Part shown: in pieces, positions 31,463 to 43,596 of the stretch | Layout of the letters: each line of letters opens with the position of its first letter | Position numbering within the stretch: position 1 is the stretch's first letter | Source of the DNA: Adenophora triphylla var. japonica | Lineage: Eukaryota; Streptophyta; Magnoliopsida; Asterales; Campanulaceae | Length of the DNA stretch: 64,000 nt | Assembly: GCA_022495995.1 (NCBI GenBank) | Contig: JAFEMH010000738.1 | Span: 431,001 to 495,000, forward strand | Direction: 5' to 3' | The notes under the pieces: model-generated | What the model saw: only the letters and a program-made list of their open reading frames with translations | The model's database searches: none | What the model was told of the DNA's origin: nothing | Translations under genes and position numbers: made by a program

Positions 31463-33085
31463 TTACTGAGAAGGTGCAATTTTAAGAATGGCAAGTGCAT
31501 CAATGGCTGACAAATTAGACTGGCAAAAGCTTTGCCATTTATCTTCCTTCTCTTCTCCTTCGTTTTCTTCCTCGTCCGCTTCATCATTCTCTGTAATTGC
31601 TTTGTGCATCAATGTCACAATTTTCCGAGCTGCTTCCCTTGCCTCTGGTAGCCTGTCTTTTAGCAACTCTGCTGCCATTTGAATCAAAGACACCAATCCA
31701 TACTCTTTCATTTCTTCAAATTCCTAAAATTCAACATTGTGTTTACAAGTTAGATCATTGAAGAAAATCACATTCGTGAACAAGCAAAGAAATTTGACGC
31801 ATGTACAGTCGAACATGTAAGAAATTTGGGGCGTGTGCAGTCCGACTGTATGGTCCCCAGATTCAACAAGCAAGCACTTGAGATCTGGTGTGGTTCATTC
31901 ATACCATTTTTGAGACAGAGTGGGAGATTGAAACTGCAGCTTTGGCTCTGACTCTCATATTAGCATGACTAACATACCCCTTGAGCTTATGGAGCAAAGG
32001 CAATGGAGTTGTAGACCCCACCATTGTGTTGAGAGCTTTATCAGCCTCTTCACACACAAACCTCTTGTCTTGTGAGGCTTTCAGCAGGAGCTGAAGAAGC
32101 TGTGGACCCCACCAAAATAACCCAAATCAAGAAAATTCAAAAATAAGAGACCCCATATAATTATATCAAAGAAATTCAGAAAATTGGGTATTTTACCATT
32201 TGGTCAAATGCATCAGAGGTGGTTGACTCCATCAGCAATTTATCACCATAGGATTTGAATAGATCAGAGGAAGCCATGATTGAGGTTTTGATCAAAGCAC
32301 TTCTAGGGTTCTTCATTGACTTTACTAAGACCAACATAACTTTTTCCCTGCATCATCAACAAATTAGAAAAAAATATCCCAATTCATATTAATTTCAATG
32401 AAATTCGAGAAAAAAGAAAAAAAAAACAGAGAAAATGAAAAAGTCTTACAAGATTGGGAGCAGGATGGTGGAGTGATACAATGCAAACCTCCTAACATTA
32501 TTCAGTGATTCACAAACCTTCAACCAATCCTTTGATTCCAACCCTTCAATTAAGCCCTAAATTTTCAAATGGAAATAAATTATCAAAATTTAAATTGAAT
32601 CTCCAAATGGGTATCTCTATCACACCTTTAATTTCAAAAAGGAAAAATGAAAAAGGTTTAGATTTAGATTTACACATACACACACGCAGTAGACCCTAAA
32701 TTAAAAAAAAATAATAATAAAAAAAAAATCCCCAAATGGTTCTCTCTAACACACCACCTAATTTCAAAAAAGCTCAGATTTTCAGATAGGCCACAGAGAG
32801 AGAGAGAGAGAGAGAGAGAGATTCAAAACAGACATTCAAACTAGGGATAGAGACTAATACTTGGTAAACTGATTCCGGGTCGGAAAAGGGCATGAGGTTT
32901 TCAGAAGAGATGTACTCGACGGAGTCGGTGGCGGCGGCGGTGGCGGCAGGAGGAGGCACAGGGGCTTTGTTTTCATCGTTGACAGGAACATCAGATTGTT
33001 TCTTGATTGAAACCGCAACCTTGACTTGCTTTTTGGGCCTTTCTGGTGTTAAGAGCAGAGCATTATCAAGAGATCTTAACGCCAT
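31463..33085 (-). CDS. ARM/TOG-type helical repeat protein, five exons
   Basis: Exons in transcript order on the minus strand are 33085-32861, 32556-32450, 32347-32197, 32099-31905 and 31723-31463. All introns are GT-AG and phases match, giving 312 residues. The first exon encodes a disordered N-terminus (MALRSLDNALLLTPERPKK, then a Pro/Ala stretch). Exons 2-5 give helical repeats typical of ARM/HEAT or TOG arrays (DWLKVCESLNNVRRFALYHS, LPLLHKLKGYVSHANMRVRA, EAREAARKIVTLMHKA). The protein ends with an acidic loop and LSAIDALAILKIAPS. It resembles a plant family annotated as ARM repeat superfamily (TOG-like), which suggests microtubule or protein-scaffold binding; the partner is unknown. The gene appears intact. 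Confidence 0.85.
32799..32820. repeat. (GA)n microsatellite in intron 1
   Basis: About ten GA repeats lie in the first intron of the ARM/TOG gene, close to its donor site. Confidence 0.85.
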
Positions 33086-33667
33086 TGAAATTGAAATTGA
33101 AGAGAAACTTCTTCAAGAATGTGATTTACTGTGTGTTTGTGTGTGTGTGTATTCAAGAATGGATTTTTACGGATGAGAGCGGAAGTGGGTGGAGAATGGA
33201 GATGATAAATAAAAAGGGGCAACGGTCATATTAAACCCTAGTGTTTTTTGTTTTTTTTTTTGAATGGTAAAGGTTGGAAAGGGGGAATACTTTTAGTAAC
33301 GGTCAAAATTTGAAATTCATGCATCGGTATTTATTGTTATATTACTAGCCTAAGCCCGTGTCCAAGGCCACATTTTTTATTTTTTATTTTATTTTTTTTT
33401 AATTTAATTTTTTTTTTTTTAAATATGCCCATGTCCAAGGCCACATTTAAAAAAAAAAAAAATTATAATTTTTTTTTTTAAGGGCGAAATGGGAAAGGGA
33501 GTGAATAGTGAGGGCAAAATGGTCATTTCCGCGGATGGAACTATTCACACCACTGTTCAAAACAATGGTGTGATTTATTTGTTATATTATTTTTCATCCA
33601 AGTAAGAAAAGTATAATTTTACACTTTTCTAAATAAAAAAATAATTTTAATACTTTTATTATGATAT
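33086..33667. other. Promoter-side flank of the ARM/TOG gene
   Basis: This stretch holds the 5' flank of the minus-strand gene, long T and A runs, and two copies of a CCCxTGTCCAAGGCCACATTT segment (33356 and 33427). No gene is visible. Confidence 0.5.
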
Positions 33668-33899
33668 CCTCCTTACGTCCCACATCAGACTTATTTTCTT
33701 TTTGATCCGTTTCACTATTTTTCTCACTTATTTCATGTTCTAATTTACTTTTATACTCAAAGTACCAATCAACTTACTATTCTCTCACTCGTTTTTGCTC
33801 ATACTGTAAACTTTATATTCAAAACACCTTTCTTCTACCTCAATTTTTCTAATTACCGTGCTCAAAAAGTTAATCCAATTTGAGGCGGGGCGGAGGAAG
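33668..33899. mobile_element. Degenerate Stowaway-like MITE
   Basis: CTCCTTACGTCCCACATCAG at the left and GGGGCGGAGGAAG at the right are diverged copies of the CTCCCTCCGTCCC inverted end. It is AT-rich and non-coding. Confidence 0.6.
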
Positions 33900-34585
33900 T
33901 TGTTTTTGTTAGGGTAATTTTAAAATATCTTTTACCACTGCATTTGTGAAATGTTTAAATTAAAGAAATTAAACAAAGATTAAATTCAAATTTGAAGTTA
34001 TTAATTATTTCTACCATGGTAAAGAATGTGAAGAGTAAAATTAGGTGCCTATCTGACTATTTTGTTTTAGTTAAATTAGTTAAACTTCTTTGATAATTTT
34101 TGTAATTTAAATTTTGAATTATTATTAGTTGCAACGGTTGTGGTTGTGGGGTAGAAAAATGAAAATTTTAATTTAGTGCCTAGACTATTGTTTGGACAAA
34201 CATACCATTTCAACGGATTTATTAATGGATATATATAACGGGGATATGGGACAAAAATATCCTTATCCTTTTTTCAACGGATTTATTAATGGATATGTAT
34301 ACCCATTTTTTTTTTTTTTTTTGAGAAATACTTACATCACATCATTTGGTTTTAGAAAATAAATAAAAAAGTGGCATAAACATAATACATTTACTTGATA
34401 ATAAAGTTGTTGCCACTCAATTTCCATCTCAACATCGACATGTTAGTTAACCTTTTCATAATTGTTTCCCACTTTTTTTTTTTTTTTTTTTTTTTTTTTT
34501 CCGGAGAGATTTAAACATGTTTAATGTTTAAGATGCTGCTTGGACACAAGTAAGCCCTTTGGCATATGATGAAATATGTTACGAA
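33900..34585. other. AT-rich intergenic stretch
   Basis: No gene is present. A segment CAACGGATTTATTAATGGAT occurs twice 64 bases apart (near 34211 and 34275), and a run of about 27 T lies near 34474-34500. Confidence 0.5.
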
Positions 34586-34767
34586 TCGCACGCGGCCTTA
34601 AACGATGGTTAGAATTCACGCTTCCAACCCTGAGGCCATGGTTCGATTTCCCACCAAAGTGGTTAGAGGGAATGACATTGCGCCTCCCTGGCATAGCTAG
34701 GCGCCTCTGTGAAGTGCATCAAGGGGGGAGCGGTGAAATGTGTTGATCCCCTTCTAAAAAAAAAAAA
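34586..34767 (+). mobile_element. tRNA-derived SINE, about 180 bp
   Basis: A B-box-like GGTTCGATTTCC lies about 60 bases in, with an A-box-like stretch (AACGATGGTTAGAATTCACG) upstream. The body ends with GTTGATCCCCTTCT and an A run. The 10-base duplication ATGTTACGAA flanks it (34576-34585 and 34768-34777). The body differs from the Au-like SINE at 20795. Confidence 0.75.
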
Positions 34768-34903
34768 ATGTTACGAACTACTAAATGTAAATTTATTATT
34801 CATTTTGCGTGATAATATACATCATTTACATTTAGATGCATGTCCGAACACGCACTTATATAGTATCTGAAACTATCACAATTGCACTCATCATAAAGTT
34901 GCT

Positions 34904-36369
34904 TGTTGGGTATGCATACTATAACTCTTCTATCTTTAGCTTTAATTTGATTGATACCATAACTTCATCTCTATTTTCTGGACTTTAGGCCCATATGTAA
35001 TGAAGCTTAGACTTCAATTTTTTAGTACAAGTTCATTTTATAGAATAAGTTTATTTAGACTTGAAAATTGGCAATTATGCATTGGACATGAGGTTTCAAG
35101 TCAAGAGGTTTTGAAGACTTGCAAAATCGCAGTTCAAGTGCAGTCTGCATCTATGAAACCGCACAATGCAAATCGCTTGTGTGGTTCTCATCTTGAAACC
35201 GCACTTTGAAGACCACAAGAAAAACCTCATCAGTGAGACCGCACGCCTTAAACCGCATCTCACCAACCTCATCCAATGGTTGAAGACTTGAAGTGTTGGA
35301 CCACTTTTAACTGTTGGAATCCACGTCAGCAATATTAATTCAACCACAAAATCACATCACGTGACTAACGGTCATAATCTAGAAGGATTTTGAAAAGGTG
35401 ACAGATGTCCTTCATTCCTTAAAGTCAGTTGAGGTCTGTACAACTCCAGCTGCAACTTCTGAACAAAAGGACAAAAGTGGACACGTGGACCAATCAGACC
35501 GCACCAGCACTGTACTTGCTACAACTATACCATAACGCTACTTTTTGGTGCTTGGGTATAAATACCCCATTCTTCATCATTTGAAGATTGCTTGAGAAAA
35601 TTAAGAAAAGAGTCCTTTGAACTTTGAAGAATATTTCCCAGAATTTCCAATTCCTTTGAATCTTCATCTTCAACCTTCATCCTTCAAGAACAAATCTTCA
35701 GTCCAGAAATTCAAGTCTTGTAACACCCAAGATTTCTTGAGCTCTATATCATATAGATTTAAAGAGCCTTGAATCTTGTTTATCACACACACACACACAC
35801 CTCACTTGATTAATCACATATATTATATCATTTGAGATACACCAGTTATAGTCTAGGATTTGCTTTCATTGAATAGATTTTAGATTTGAGTTTGATACTT
35901 GTAATCTTGTAATCTCTCTCATTATCTAATATAAAATCTAGCATTTAGAAAATTCAAGATTAACCATCTTGATTGTGGACGTAGATCATTTACGATTGAA
36001 CCACTTCAAATATTGTGTTCTTTAATTCCTGCATTTCTCCTTACTGTTCATCACATAAACTAATTTGTCTTTATCTGTTTGATCTTATTTAGGTTTACCA
36101 GAATTGTGAATTGTGTTTATAGTTAATCATTGTCAAAACCTCAAATTACTATTTTATAAATGCACTTTGATTAAAATCGCACTCTCCTAAATTTAAAGAA
36201 ATTCCGCTGTGCATTTTGCAAACCTCACTTGCGGTTTTGATACACTGCAAGGCGGTTTTGTAAGCAAGAGGTTTAGTTTTCTTTCAAAAAAGGGGTCGAA
36301 AAATTTATAACAGCTATTCATCCCCCCTCTAGCTATTTTTCACCCTTGTTGCCACATTTGGGACCAACA
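34904..36369 (+). repeat. 5' LTR of the SIRE-like element, 1.47 kb
   Basis: It starts TGTTGGG and ends GGACCAACA. TATAAATA is at 35557-35564. It contains a (CA)n run near 35787 and many (A/G)ACCGCA motifs. It is closely similar to 61430-62889; many differences are C/T or G/A. Confidence 0.92.
35557..35564 (+). promoter_or_regulatory. TATA box of the SIRE-like 5' LTR
   Basis: TATAAATA occurs in the context GGGTATAAATACC and is conserved at 62084-62091 in the 3' LTR. Confidence 0.75.
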
Positions 36370-36371
36370 AG

Positions 36372-36383
36372 TGGTATCAGAGC
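36372..36383 (+). promoter_or_regulatory. Primer binding site (initiator tRNA-Met)
   Basis: TGGTATCAGAGC, the standard complement of the 3' end of plant initiator tRNA-Met, lies two bases after the 5' LTR. Confidence 0.92.
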
Positions 36384-36442
36384 TAAAACCTTTATAAAAC
36401 TCCTTTGTTTTTCAAGCTTAACAACTTGGGTGCCGATTAGTT

Positions 36443-38264
36443 ATGGTAATCTCAAAAACTATGACAACGGTTAACTACTCACACATTCCTTTACTGGATG
36501 AAGACCACTTTGACGTCTGAAAGATCCGAATATTAATTCATTTGGAAACCATTGATGAAATGCTGGTGGACAGCGTGATAAATGGCCCCTTTATTCTCAT
36601 GAAGGCTAACACTAATCCAGCCACCAACACAGAAACTCCAGAGGTCAAAAAGCTGAAAGCTGAGTGGACCGATGAAGAAAAGAGATTAGTTGCTTTGGAC
36701 AGCAAAGCAAGATTCATCATCTTCGGAACCTTGCCTGTTTCAACCCTTCAAAAGGTAATGAATTGTAAAACCGCAAAGCAGATGTGGGATGCTATTGAGA
36801 GCTACCTTGAAGGAGACGATCTCTGCAAGAAAAACAAGAAATTTGCTGTTGAAAGGACATACAACAACTTCAATAGAAAACCCAATGAAACCTTGCGTCA
36901 TACTTATGATCGCTACGTTGAGGTAGTAAATTCTTGTCTAGCTCTTGGTAAAATTCTAACCGACAAAAAAAATCAATATGACATTCCTTGCAGCCTTGGG
37001 TTCAAGATGGGTTAATAAAGCCACACCTCTTGAGGACTCAAAAGATTTAAATACTTGGATCTTAAGTAACTTGTATGCAAATCTAAAAGTTCATGAACTC
37101 AAGTTAGATCATTTTGAAGAAGCTGAAGGAAAAGGCAAGTCACTTTCTATGTTTGTAGTGGAACATGTGGAGAAACCTTCCTCATCTAACCAACCCTCAT
37201 ATTCCTCTATCTCAACCTCATCACTCATCGATATGGATGATGATGAATTTGCCATGTTTGTGAAAAGATTTCAAAAATATCGAAAATCTTCAAAACCATT
37301 TTCAAAAGGCAAACCTCCAGCAACTTTTTACAAGGCTGCTGATACAAAGAAAAAGGGTGACCTAGTTTGCTACAACTGTAGAAAGCCTGGTGACTTTGCT
37401 TATGAGTGTCCACAGCCTAGATTTGAATACATGAAAAAGAAAACCTCTCCTGCGAAATTTTCTCGTCGCAAGTGAATGGTTGCTGAGGAGGAAGAGAACA
37501 CAAAAGAGTTAGCAACTTGGATTGAAACAGATTCTGATGAAGGAATCGAAGATGAAACCGAAGAGGTTAATATCTTCCTTGTTGCCAAGGATGCTTATGA
37601 TGATTTAGATAATGAATCAGTCGAGTCGCTAGAAATGGATGAAGAGGTTACTCCTAAGAAAACTAAGGCTAGAGTCATTATTAGTGAGGAATATGATGCT
37701 GATGTAAAACTCACTCCTAGTTATAAAATTGGGAATAGTTCTTACTCTCGTCCCATTTTTCCCTCTAAAAATGAAACTCCTTCAAAAATGATTTCAAATA
37801 AAAAATCTTTGAAAAAGGAGGAAGAGGTCTCTCCCATGAAATAAGAAAAGATGTTCAAGAAAGCGGAAGTGATAATCTGTAAATTTGAAAATATTAAAAA
37901 GGCTTTGTCTTTAGCAACTGATGAAATTACACAGCTTAAGACGGAGAAAACGGTGTTGAGGTCTGAAGTTTCATTACTGAAAGACCGAATCAAGGTATGT
38001 CTCCTCTTACAGAACAAAACCTCATTCTGGAAACCAAGGTATCTGCACTTCAACTTAGGAACGATGACTTAGTTGCTCAAAACAATGACCTCCAAAAGGT
38101 AATTGATGAGTGGACCAAATTACATGTCACCATGGATCAAATTCTAGAATCCCAAAAGACTAGTGGTGATAAAGAAGGTCTGGGATTCCAATCTGGTGAA
38201 AAGTTGAAGTGTGCATCCTGCTGTGGAAAGGATGAGAATTTTTAAAACAAACTCAAGAAATTCC
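36443..38264 (+). pseudogene. SIRE-like Gag, with altered zinc knuckle
   Basis: The start is the ATG at 36443. The gag domain includes KQMWDAIESYLEGDD and NETLRHTYDRYVEVVNSCLALGK. Breaks are a TGA near 36518 (expected Trp), a one-base slip in the A8 run near 36963-36970, TGA at 37473, TAA near 37842 and a frame change near 37990. The zinc knuckle CYNCRKPGDFAYEC (near 37369-37410) has Asp where the third ligand His is expected, so it should not bind zinc normally. The C-terminal part is acidic and then coiled-coil (LKTEKTVLRSEVSLLKDRI). The chromovirus insertion follows. Confidence 0.82.
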
Positions 38265-39498
38265 AAAGAAAAAGCATTAAGATTCTAAGGGTAAAGGACA
38301 GGAACCAAAGGCTAAACTTAACTTCCATTATGTCTACCCTAAGAAACAATTTGAGAAAAATTCTCAAATGAAAAAGAAAATTTATGATGATGAAACCGCA
38401 GAGGGGGTTACATTTGCGGCTGACCGCCCTTCTTCTTCGACCGCTGTGAGGACCCTGACCCGGAACCAACACGTGTCCCGAGCTGGAGCGTCCCCAACTA
38501 ACTCCAAACTTTCTAAATTTTTAAAACTTTGATTTAACTTACAAAATTAAACACACTTAACATAACCATTTCAAAATAACTCCATTCCTCTCCACATTGG
38601 AGGAAGAGTTGAACATCTTTAAAAGTAACAACCTGTTTTAGTTACAAAAGTTTTTGGTTATAACGTAGAAACTAAGTTTTCATATACACAAAATTCATAA
38701 AGGAATTATACCAAAATACATCTTTCTACGCCAATCTATACATACCCCGACAATCCCAAAATACCACTTCCAAACTCCTTTTCGTCCTTACTTGGCCGGT
38801 TCGCCTGTCTCGGGATCTAAAAACATTAAAGGGAGAGGGGTGAGAATAAATCTCAGCAAGCTATTATGAATGCAGCAATATGCCAAGCAAGATGCAACAC
38901 ATATCAAGGTGCATATAACACATTGGGAAAGCTGTAAACACCTTACATTACCTCGGTTTACCTTTTCCCGTCTGAACCATAGTCGTACAACATTGGAGAT
39001 AAAACCCCACTAATTAGTAAACTGCTTGAGCATTATTCACTTCTTATAAGACCTGTTTTTCAGGGAACCATATAAGATAGTAGCAACTTTGTAAGGCTTT
39101 TGGTTCAATACAAATGCTATAACCCCAATCTGTGGCCACAGAAGGGGACGGTCACAGGCATAACATAATCCGATCACATTAGGTCACACTTTCCATAATT
39201 GATTGTATTACGCTATACCTCCAACATCAGCTGATTAACACAAGTTCAAGCACATAATAGTTACTTGAAAGAAAATCCACCAAAGGGATAATAAACATAG
39301 ATACATGGTAAATTATACTCATGTTCGACCAATACCATAGTGCAACATTTATTTAATATACTATGCGTAGTACAATAAATGAATATAGATACAAGTAAGG
39401 CAACAAGGTATCATCAACCAACCCTACATAGTATACAACAATATATGGCCTCTATAAAGGTCCAAGCTCAATTTATCAAGTTGGAGTCATACTGGTTA

Positions 39499-42252
39499 TG
39501 TAACGACCCTAACCCTAGGCACTATTTTAGCATCCCATTATATACATTTTATGCTATTTGTTGACTTTATGTGCTCATTTATGTCTTAGATGATTTATAT
39601 GAAGTTAGGGTAGTTATGAAATAACTTTAAAGATTTAGGATTTAATTGGAATAAATATAAAGTGTTGTGGTGAAGTTAAAATAATTGAAAATAAATACAA
39701 TATTATAAGTGAGGAGTTTTGTGTATAGAATGGAAGATGAGGTGTTAGCTTGCATTGCTTTAGACTTGGGGGACTTAAGTGGAAAGTTTAATTATTGCCT
39801 TTACCTTAGTCAAGGGAGGCCATACCTCCCCATCCTCTCATCATCTTCTTTAACCTCCCCATCCCTTCACCATCATCTTCATTCAACTTTTTCAAAAGAA
39901 AATCCCCATGGAAAATTCATTTCAAATGCTTTCCTTCCAAAAATCATAACAATTCCAATTCCTTCCCATTTTCCGATCCGTTTGTACATCCTTGTTCGTG
40001 GCGGCGAGGGGAGCGCATCAAGCCCGGAAAATAGATATTTCGTTTCACATCAATTTTGTAAGTTATTATGACTTCCTTCTAATAATTGCTCACATTATGT
40101 GTTATTGAATCTCTTGTTGAAAGAAAAGGATTTTTGGTATTTTGAATAATGTTAATTGAGTTGAAATGGTTTAGTAAAGGTTGAATTGATTTTTTATTGT
40201 AAAATGGTGATCTAAGATTGAAAGAAGAATGGTATAGAGTAATTGTGAATGTTAATAGTTTAAGAGTAAGTATTGAATGTGGGTTTTAGCCAATTTACTA
40301 GAGTTGGGAAAGTGAAGAAAATGGTTAGTAATGTGTTGTGGTGTTAATGGTTTACAAGAAATGATTGCATGTTAAAATGAAATAAAGTTTTGGTACTAAA
40401 AGGTTTTGGTTAGTGTTGAAATGTATTGGATAGAAGTAGAATGATTGTTCTAAGTGGCATAATGGTTTTGGGATGTTATTGATGCTAATGAAAATTGATA
40501 AAGAGCAAGAGAGTATGATTTAAATTAAGTTAGGGATGTTAAACTTGAAATGTGGGGGTAAAATGAGTAAGAAATCAAGTTGTAAGTAGTCTAGGTTTAT
40601 ACTACTTAGGTTTAAATGATTTAGAATGATATTAGTAAAGTTAGTAAACTCTTTTATGTTCACAAAACAGAGGAAGCTTAGTTTGGGATTTTGGTTTCTT
40701 GAATTGTTGCTGCAAACCTGTTTCTGGTGGCTGATTCTGGTCGTGGCACGAGTCGTGCCCCTTGGCACGAGTCGTGCCCATGGCCAATTCGTGTAAACGA
40801 CTCGTGATATATTTGTCACCCTTGCTGATTGAATTGGAGCTGAAGGAGCACGAGTCGTGCCTTAAGGCACGAGTCGTGCCCTGTAGGATAAACGAGTCGT
40901 GCCCTTTTAGGGACGACTGATTCTGGTGGGATTCAAATAGGCACGAGGTCGTGCCCTGGAGCACGAGTCGTGCCATGCTCTGTCAACACTGAACCAGTTT
41001 TAGAGCTGTTTAAACCTTCTCAAACTAGAACCAATATGAAACCTATTTAACTTAGATTAAAGTAGAATACTTTGGCTACACCATGATGTCTTATTTGGTC
41101 AAAATGGAATTGTGGAAGTTGTTTAAATATTGTCCGAAAAATGGTTGATAAGCTTGATTTGCAACTTCACCAAAGTGGTTCAAACTTGAGAATTAGATCT
41201 TGAACTTTTATTAAGGTTATTCAAGGTTGTGTAATGACTACGTAGGAATGGTTTATGGTACATGGTGACCTTACTTGCTTCCATATCCTTGGTGGTTAGT
41301 TTGAATAGTGTAGAAGCTATAGGTTACACTATTGCGCTAGTTGGAAATGTGTATTTATCACATTGTGGCATTGTTATCCCAAGTGTGGATTATTTGGCAT
41401 GTTGTCCTATTGTATCCCAAGTGTGGATTATTTGGCATGTTGTCATATTGTATCCCAAGTGTGGATTTATTGGTTATATTGTTACCTTACTTGAATTCAT
41501 ATTCATTGACGGTATTATGCATAGTGTATTAAATGAATGTTGCGCTATGGTATTGAATTAACATGAGTATACTTTACCATGTTGTTATATTATTATCCCT
41601 TTGGTGGATTTTATTTCAAGTAACTATTATGTGCTTGAACGTGTTTATATTATACAAGGTTTAGGGGTATAATGGAATTCAAGCAATTATGGATGTGTTC
41701 TATAAGTGATTGAAGGTTCATTATACCTGTGACTGTCCCCCTTCCGTGGTCAACAGATTGGGGTGTGCAAGCTTCTGTATTGAGCTAAAAGCCTTACAGT
41801 TAGTTGCAATTTCATTGGAGTTAGGTGGAATGCTTCTGTATTAAGCCAAAAGCCTTACAGATAGCGGTGTTATTATATGGTAATCTGAATGAAGAGTCAT
41901 ATAAGTATTTTCTTTCCTTATATGGATCTCTGGAGTATGAGTCCTATAAGCGGTGAATGTGCACGGGGGCAGTTCACCAAAGAGCGGAGTTTTACTCCCA
42001 CGTTGTACGACATATTGTTCAGACGGGAAAGGTAAAATGAGGTAACGTAAGGTGTTTACCGCTTTCATAATGTGTTATGTGTAACCATGCTATGTGTTGC
42101 ATCTTGTTTGGCATCTTGTTGCATTCATAATGGCTTATTGAGATTTATTTTCACCCCTTTCCCTTTACTGTTTTAGATCGTGCTGAGACAGGTGACCTGA
42201 ACCAGTGAGGTCGGGAATAAGAGTTTGGACTTTTGCTTTTGGAAACTTGTCA
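39499..42252 (+). mobile_element. Solo LTR, 2.75 kb, inserted in opposite orientation in a related LTR
   Basis: The element begins TGTAACGACCCTAACCC and ends AACTTGTCA. The duplication GGTTA flanks it (39494-39498 and 42253-42257). No internal coding region, primer site or purine tract is present. It is homologous over long stretches to the LTR it interrupts (for example CAAGTAACTATTATGTGCTT), so both belong to related chromovirus families. A cluster of CACGAGTCGTG palindromes lies at about 40743-40976. The short ORFs in it are not genes. Confidence 0.88.
40743..40976. repeat. Array of GGCACGAGTCGTGCC palindromes
   Basis: About seven full or partial copies of the 15-base palindrome GGCACGAGTCGTGCC (perfect except for its central base) are spaced irregularly within 235 bases of the solo LTR. 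One copy has an extra G (GCACGAGGTCGTGC). Confidence 0.88.
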
Positions 42253-42425
42253 GGTTATGTACATGAGTAGGTTGTCTGGAGTTCTAATTTAACCTAAGTT
42301 AAAGAGGATTCATTTATATCCTAGGTAGATTAGGTTTATTTTACTTTAAATATAGTTAAGAGTCATGATAAGTGGTTTTTGGTAGAAATCAGCAAGGAAG
42401 AAAACTGGAGGAGCATCTGTTGACA

Positions 42426-42612
42426 TGGGCGACCGCCCAAGGTGGTATGGGCGACCGCCCAAGCAAGGGGTCATAAAGGGGTGAAGTTTCTGTGGGGATG
42501 GGCGACCGCGCAGGGATAGATGGGCGACCACCCAAGATTGGGAAAAGCTGAAGGCCAACTGATGTGCACATGGGCGGCCGCTCAGCCCAACAAACATGGG
42601 CGACCGCCCAAC
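42426..42612. repeat. Array of TGGGCGACCGCCCA palindromes
   Basis: Six copies, several perfect, of TGGGCG-AC-CGCCCA lie within 190 bases of the chromovirus 3' LTR, at the position homologous to the CACGAGTCGTG array of the nested solo LTR. Confidence 0.85.
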
Positions 42613-43596
42613 CTAAAATTATGTACTAACATCAACCATTCTACTCCTAACCATTTCATACCTCTTCCAAACCAATCCAACACTAACTAGCATCATTTTA
42701 GTACTCAAAATCTATGCCAACCATTCCAAACAATAAGATAAACCTAATTCTTTCACTCACTTAGTTAATTCTCACATTTCACCATCACATTTCAATGTCT
42801 AACATTCTTACTTCACATTTACCATACTCCTTCACTTTTGATCAACTTCCATGAACCACAACCCCATATTTAAGTCATTAACCAATTCTCAACTCCAAGA
42901 AGTGTTCTAATATACCAAACAATCAATTTAACAAACAATACCAACATCAAATATTTCATGAGCAAGTATTTGAAGGAAAGTCATAATAACTCACCTTAAT
43001 GATATGAGATGGAACAACGATTTCTCTAGCTTGATGTGTTCCCCTCGCCGCCACGAACATGAAAGTACAATCGGATAGTAAAATGAAGAAGGATTGAGTT
43101 TACTAGGATTTTTGGAATGAAAGGTTTACAATTGGTTTTCCATGGGGATTTTCATTGAGGAGGAAGAAGATGATTGAAGAAAATGGGGAGGTATGGGGAG
43201 GTTTGAAATGAAGGAGGTGATTGAAAAAGGAAGAGTATGGCCTCCCTTGACCCATTTAATGAGATCTTTCCACCTTCTCCAATTAAGCCCCTCAATTTTT
43301 AAAGAATGAAATTAAACCCTCAACTTCTCTCCTTTACACAAGGACAACCCAACCACTCATATTCTATTTATTTTCAATTACTATACTTCAAAAAAATACT
43401 TTAACTTATTTCCATTTAATCCTAAGGCTTTAAAATTATTTCACAACCATCTTAACTTAACATAAGAAATTAAAGACATAAAGTAAGCACATAAGGTCAA
43501 CCAATAATATAAAATGCATATAATAGGATGCTAAAATAGTGCCTAGGTTTAGGGTCGTTACACTCACTCCCCCTTAAAGAAAATTTGCCCCGAATT

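Larger units (their letters stand above)
38445..43562 (-). repeat. 3' LTR of the chromovirus, split by a solo LTR
   Basis: On the minus strand it starts TGTAACGACCCTAAACC at 43562 and ends GGTCCTCACA at 38445. Removing the solo LTR at 39499-42252 and one GGTTA copy leaves about 2.36 kb. It contains TGGGCG-AC-CGCCCA palindromes at about 42426-42612. Confidence 0.88.

Noticed and set aside
42346..42597. ORFs over the TGGGCGACCGCCCA array
   Set aside because: They are made by palindromic repeats inside an LTR and have no start context.
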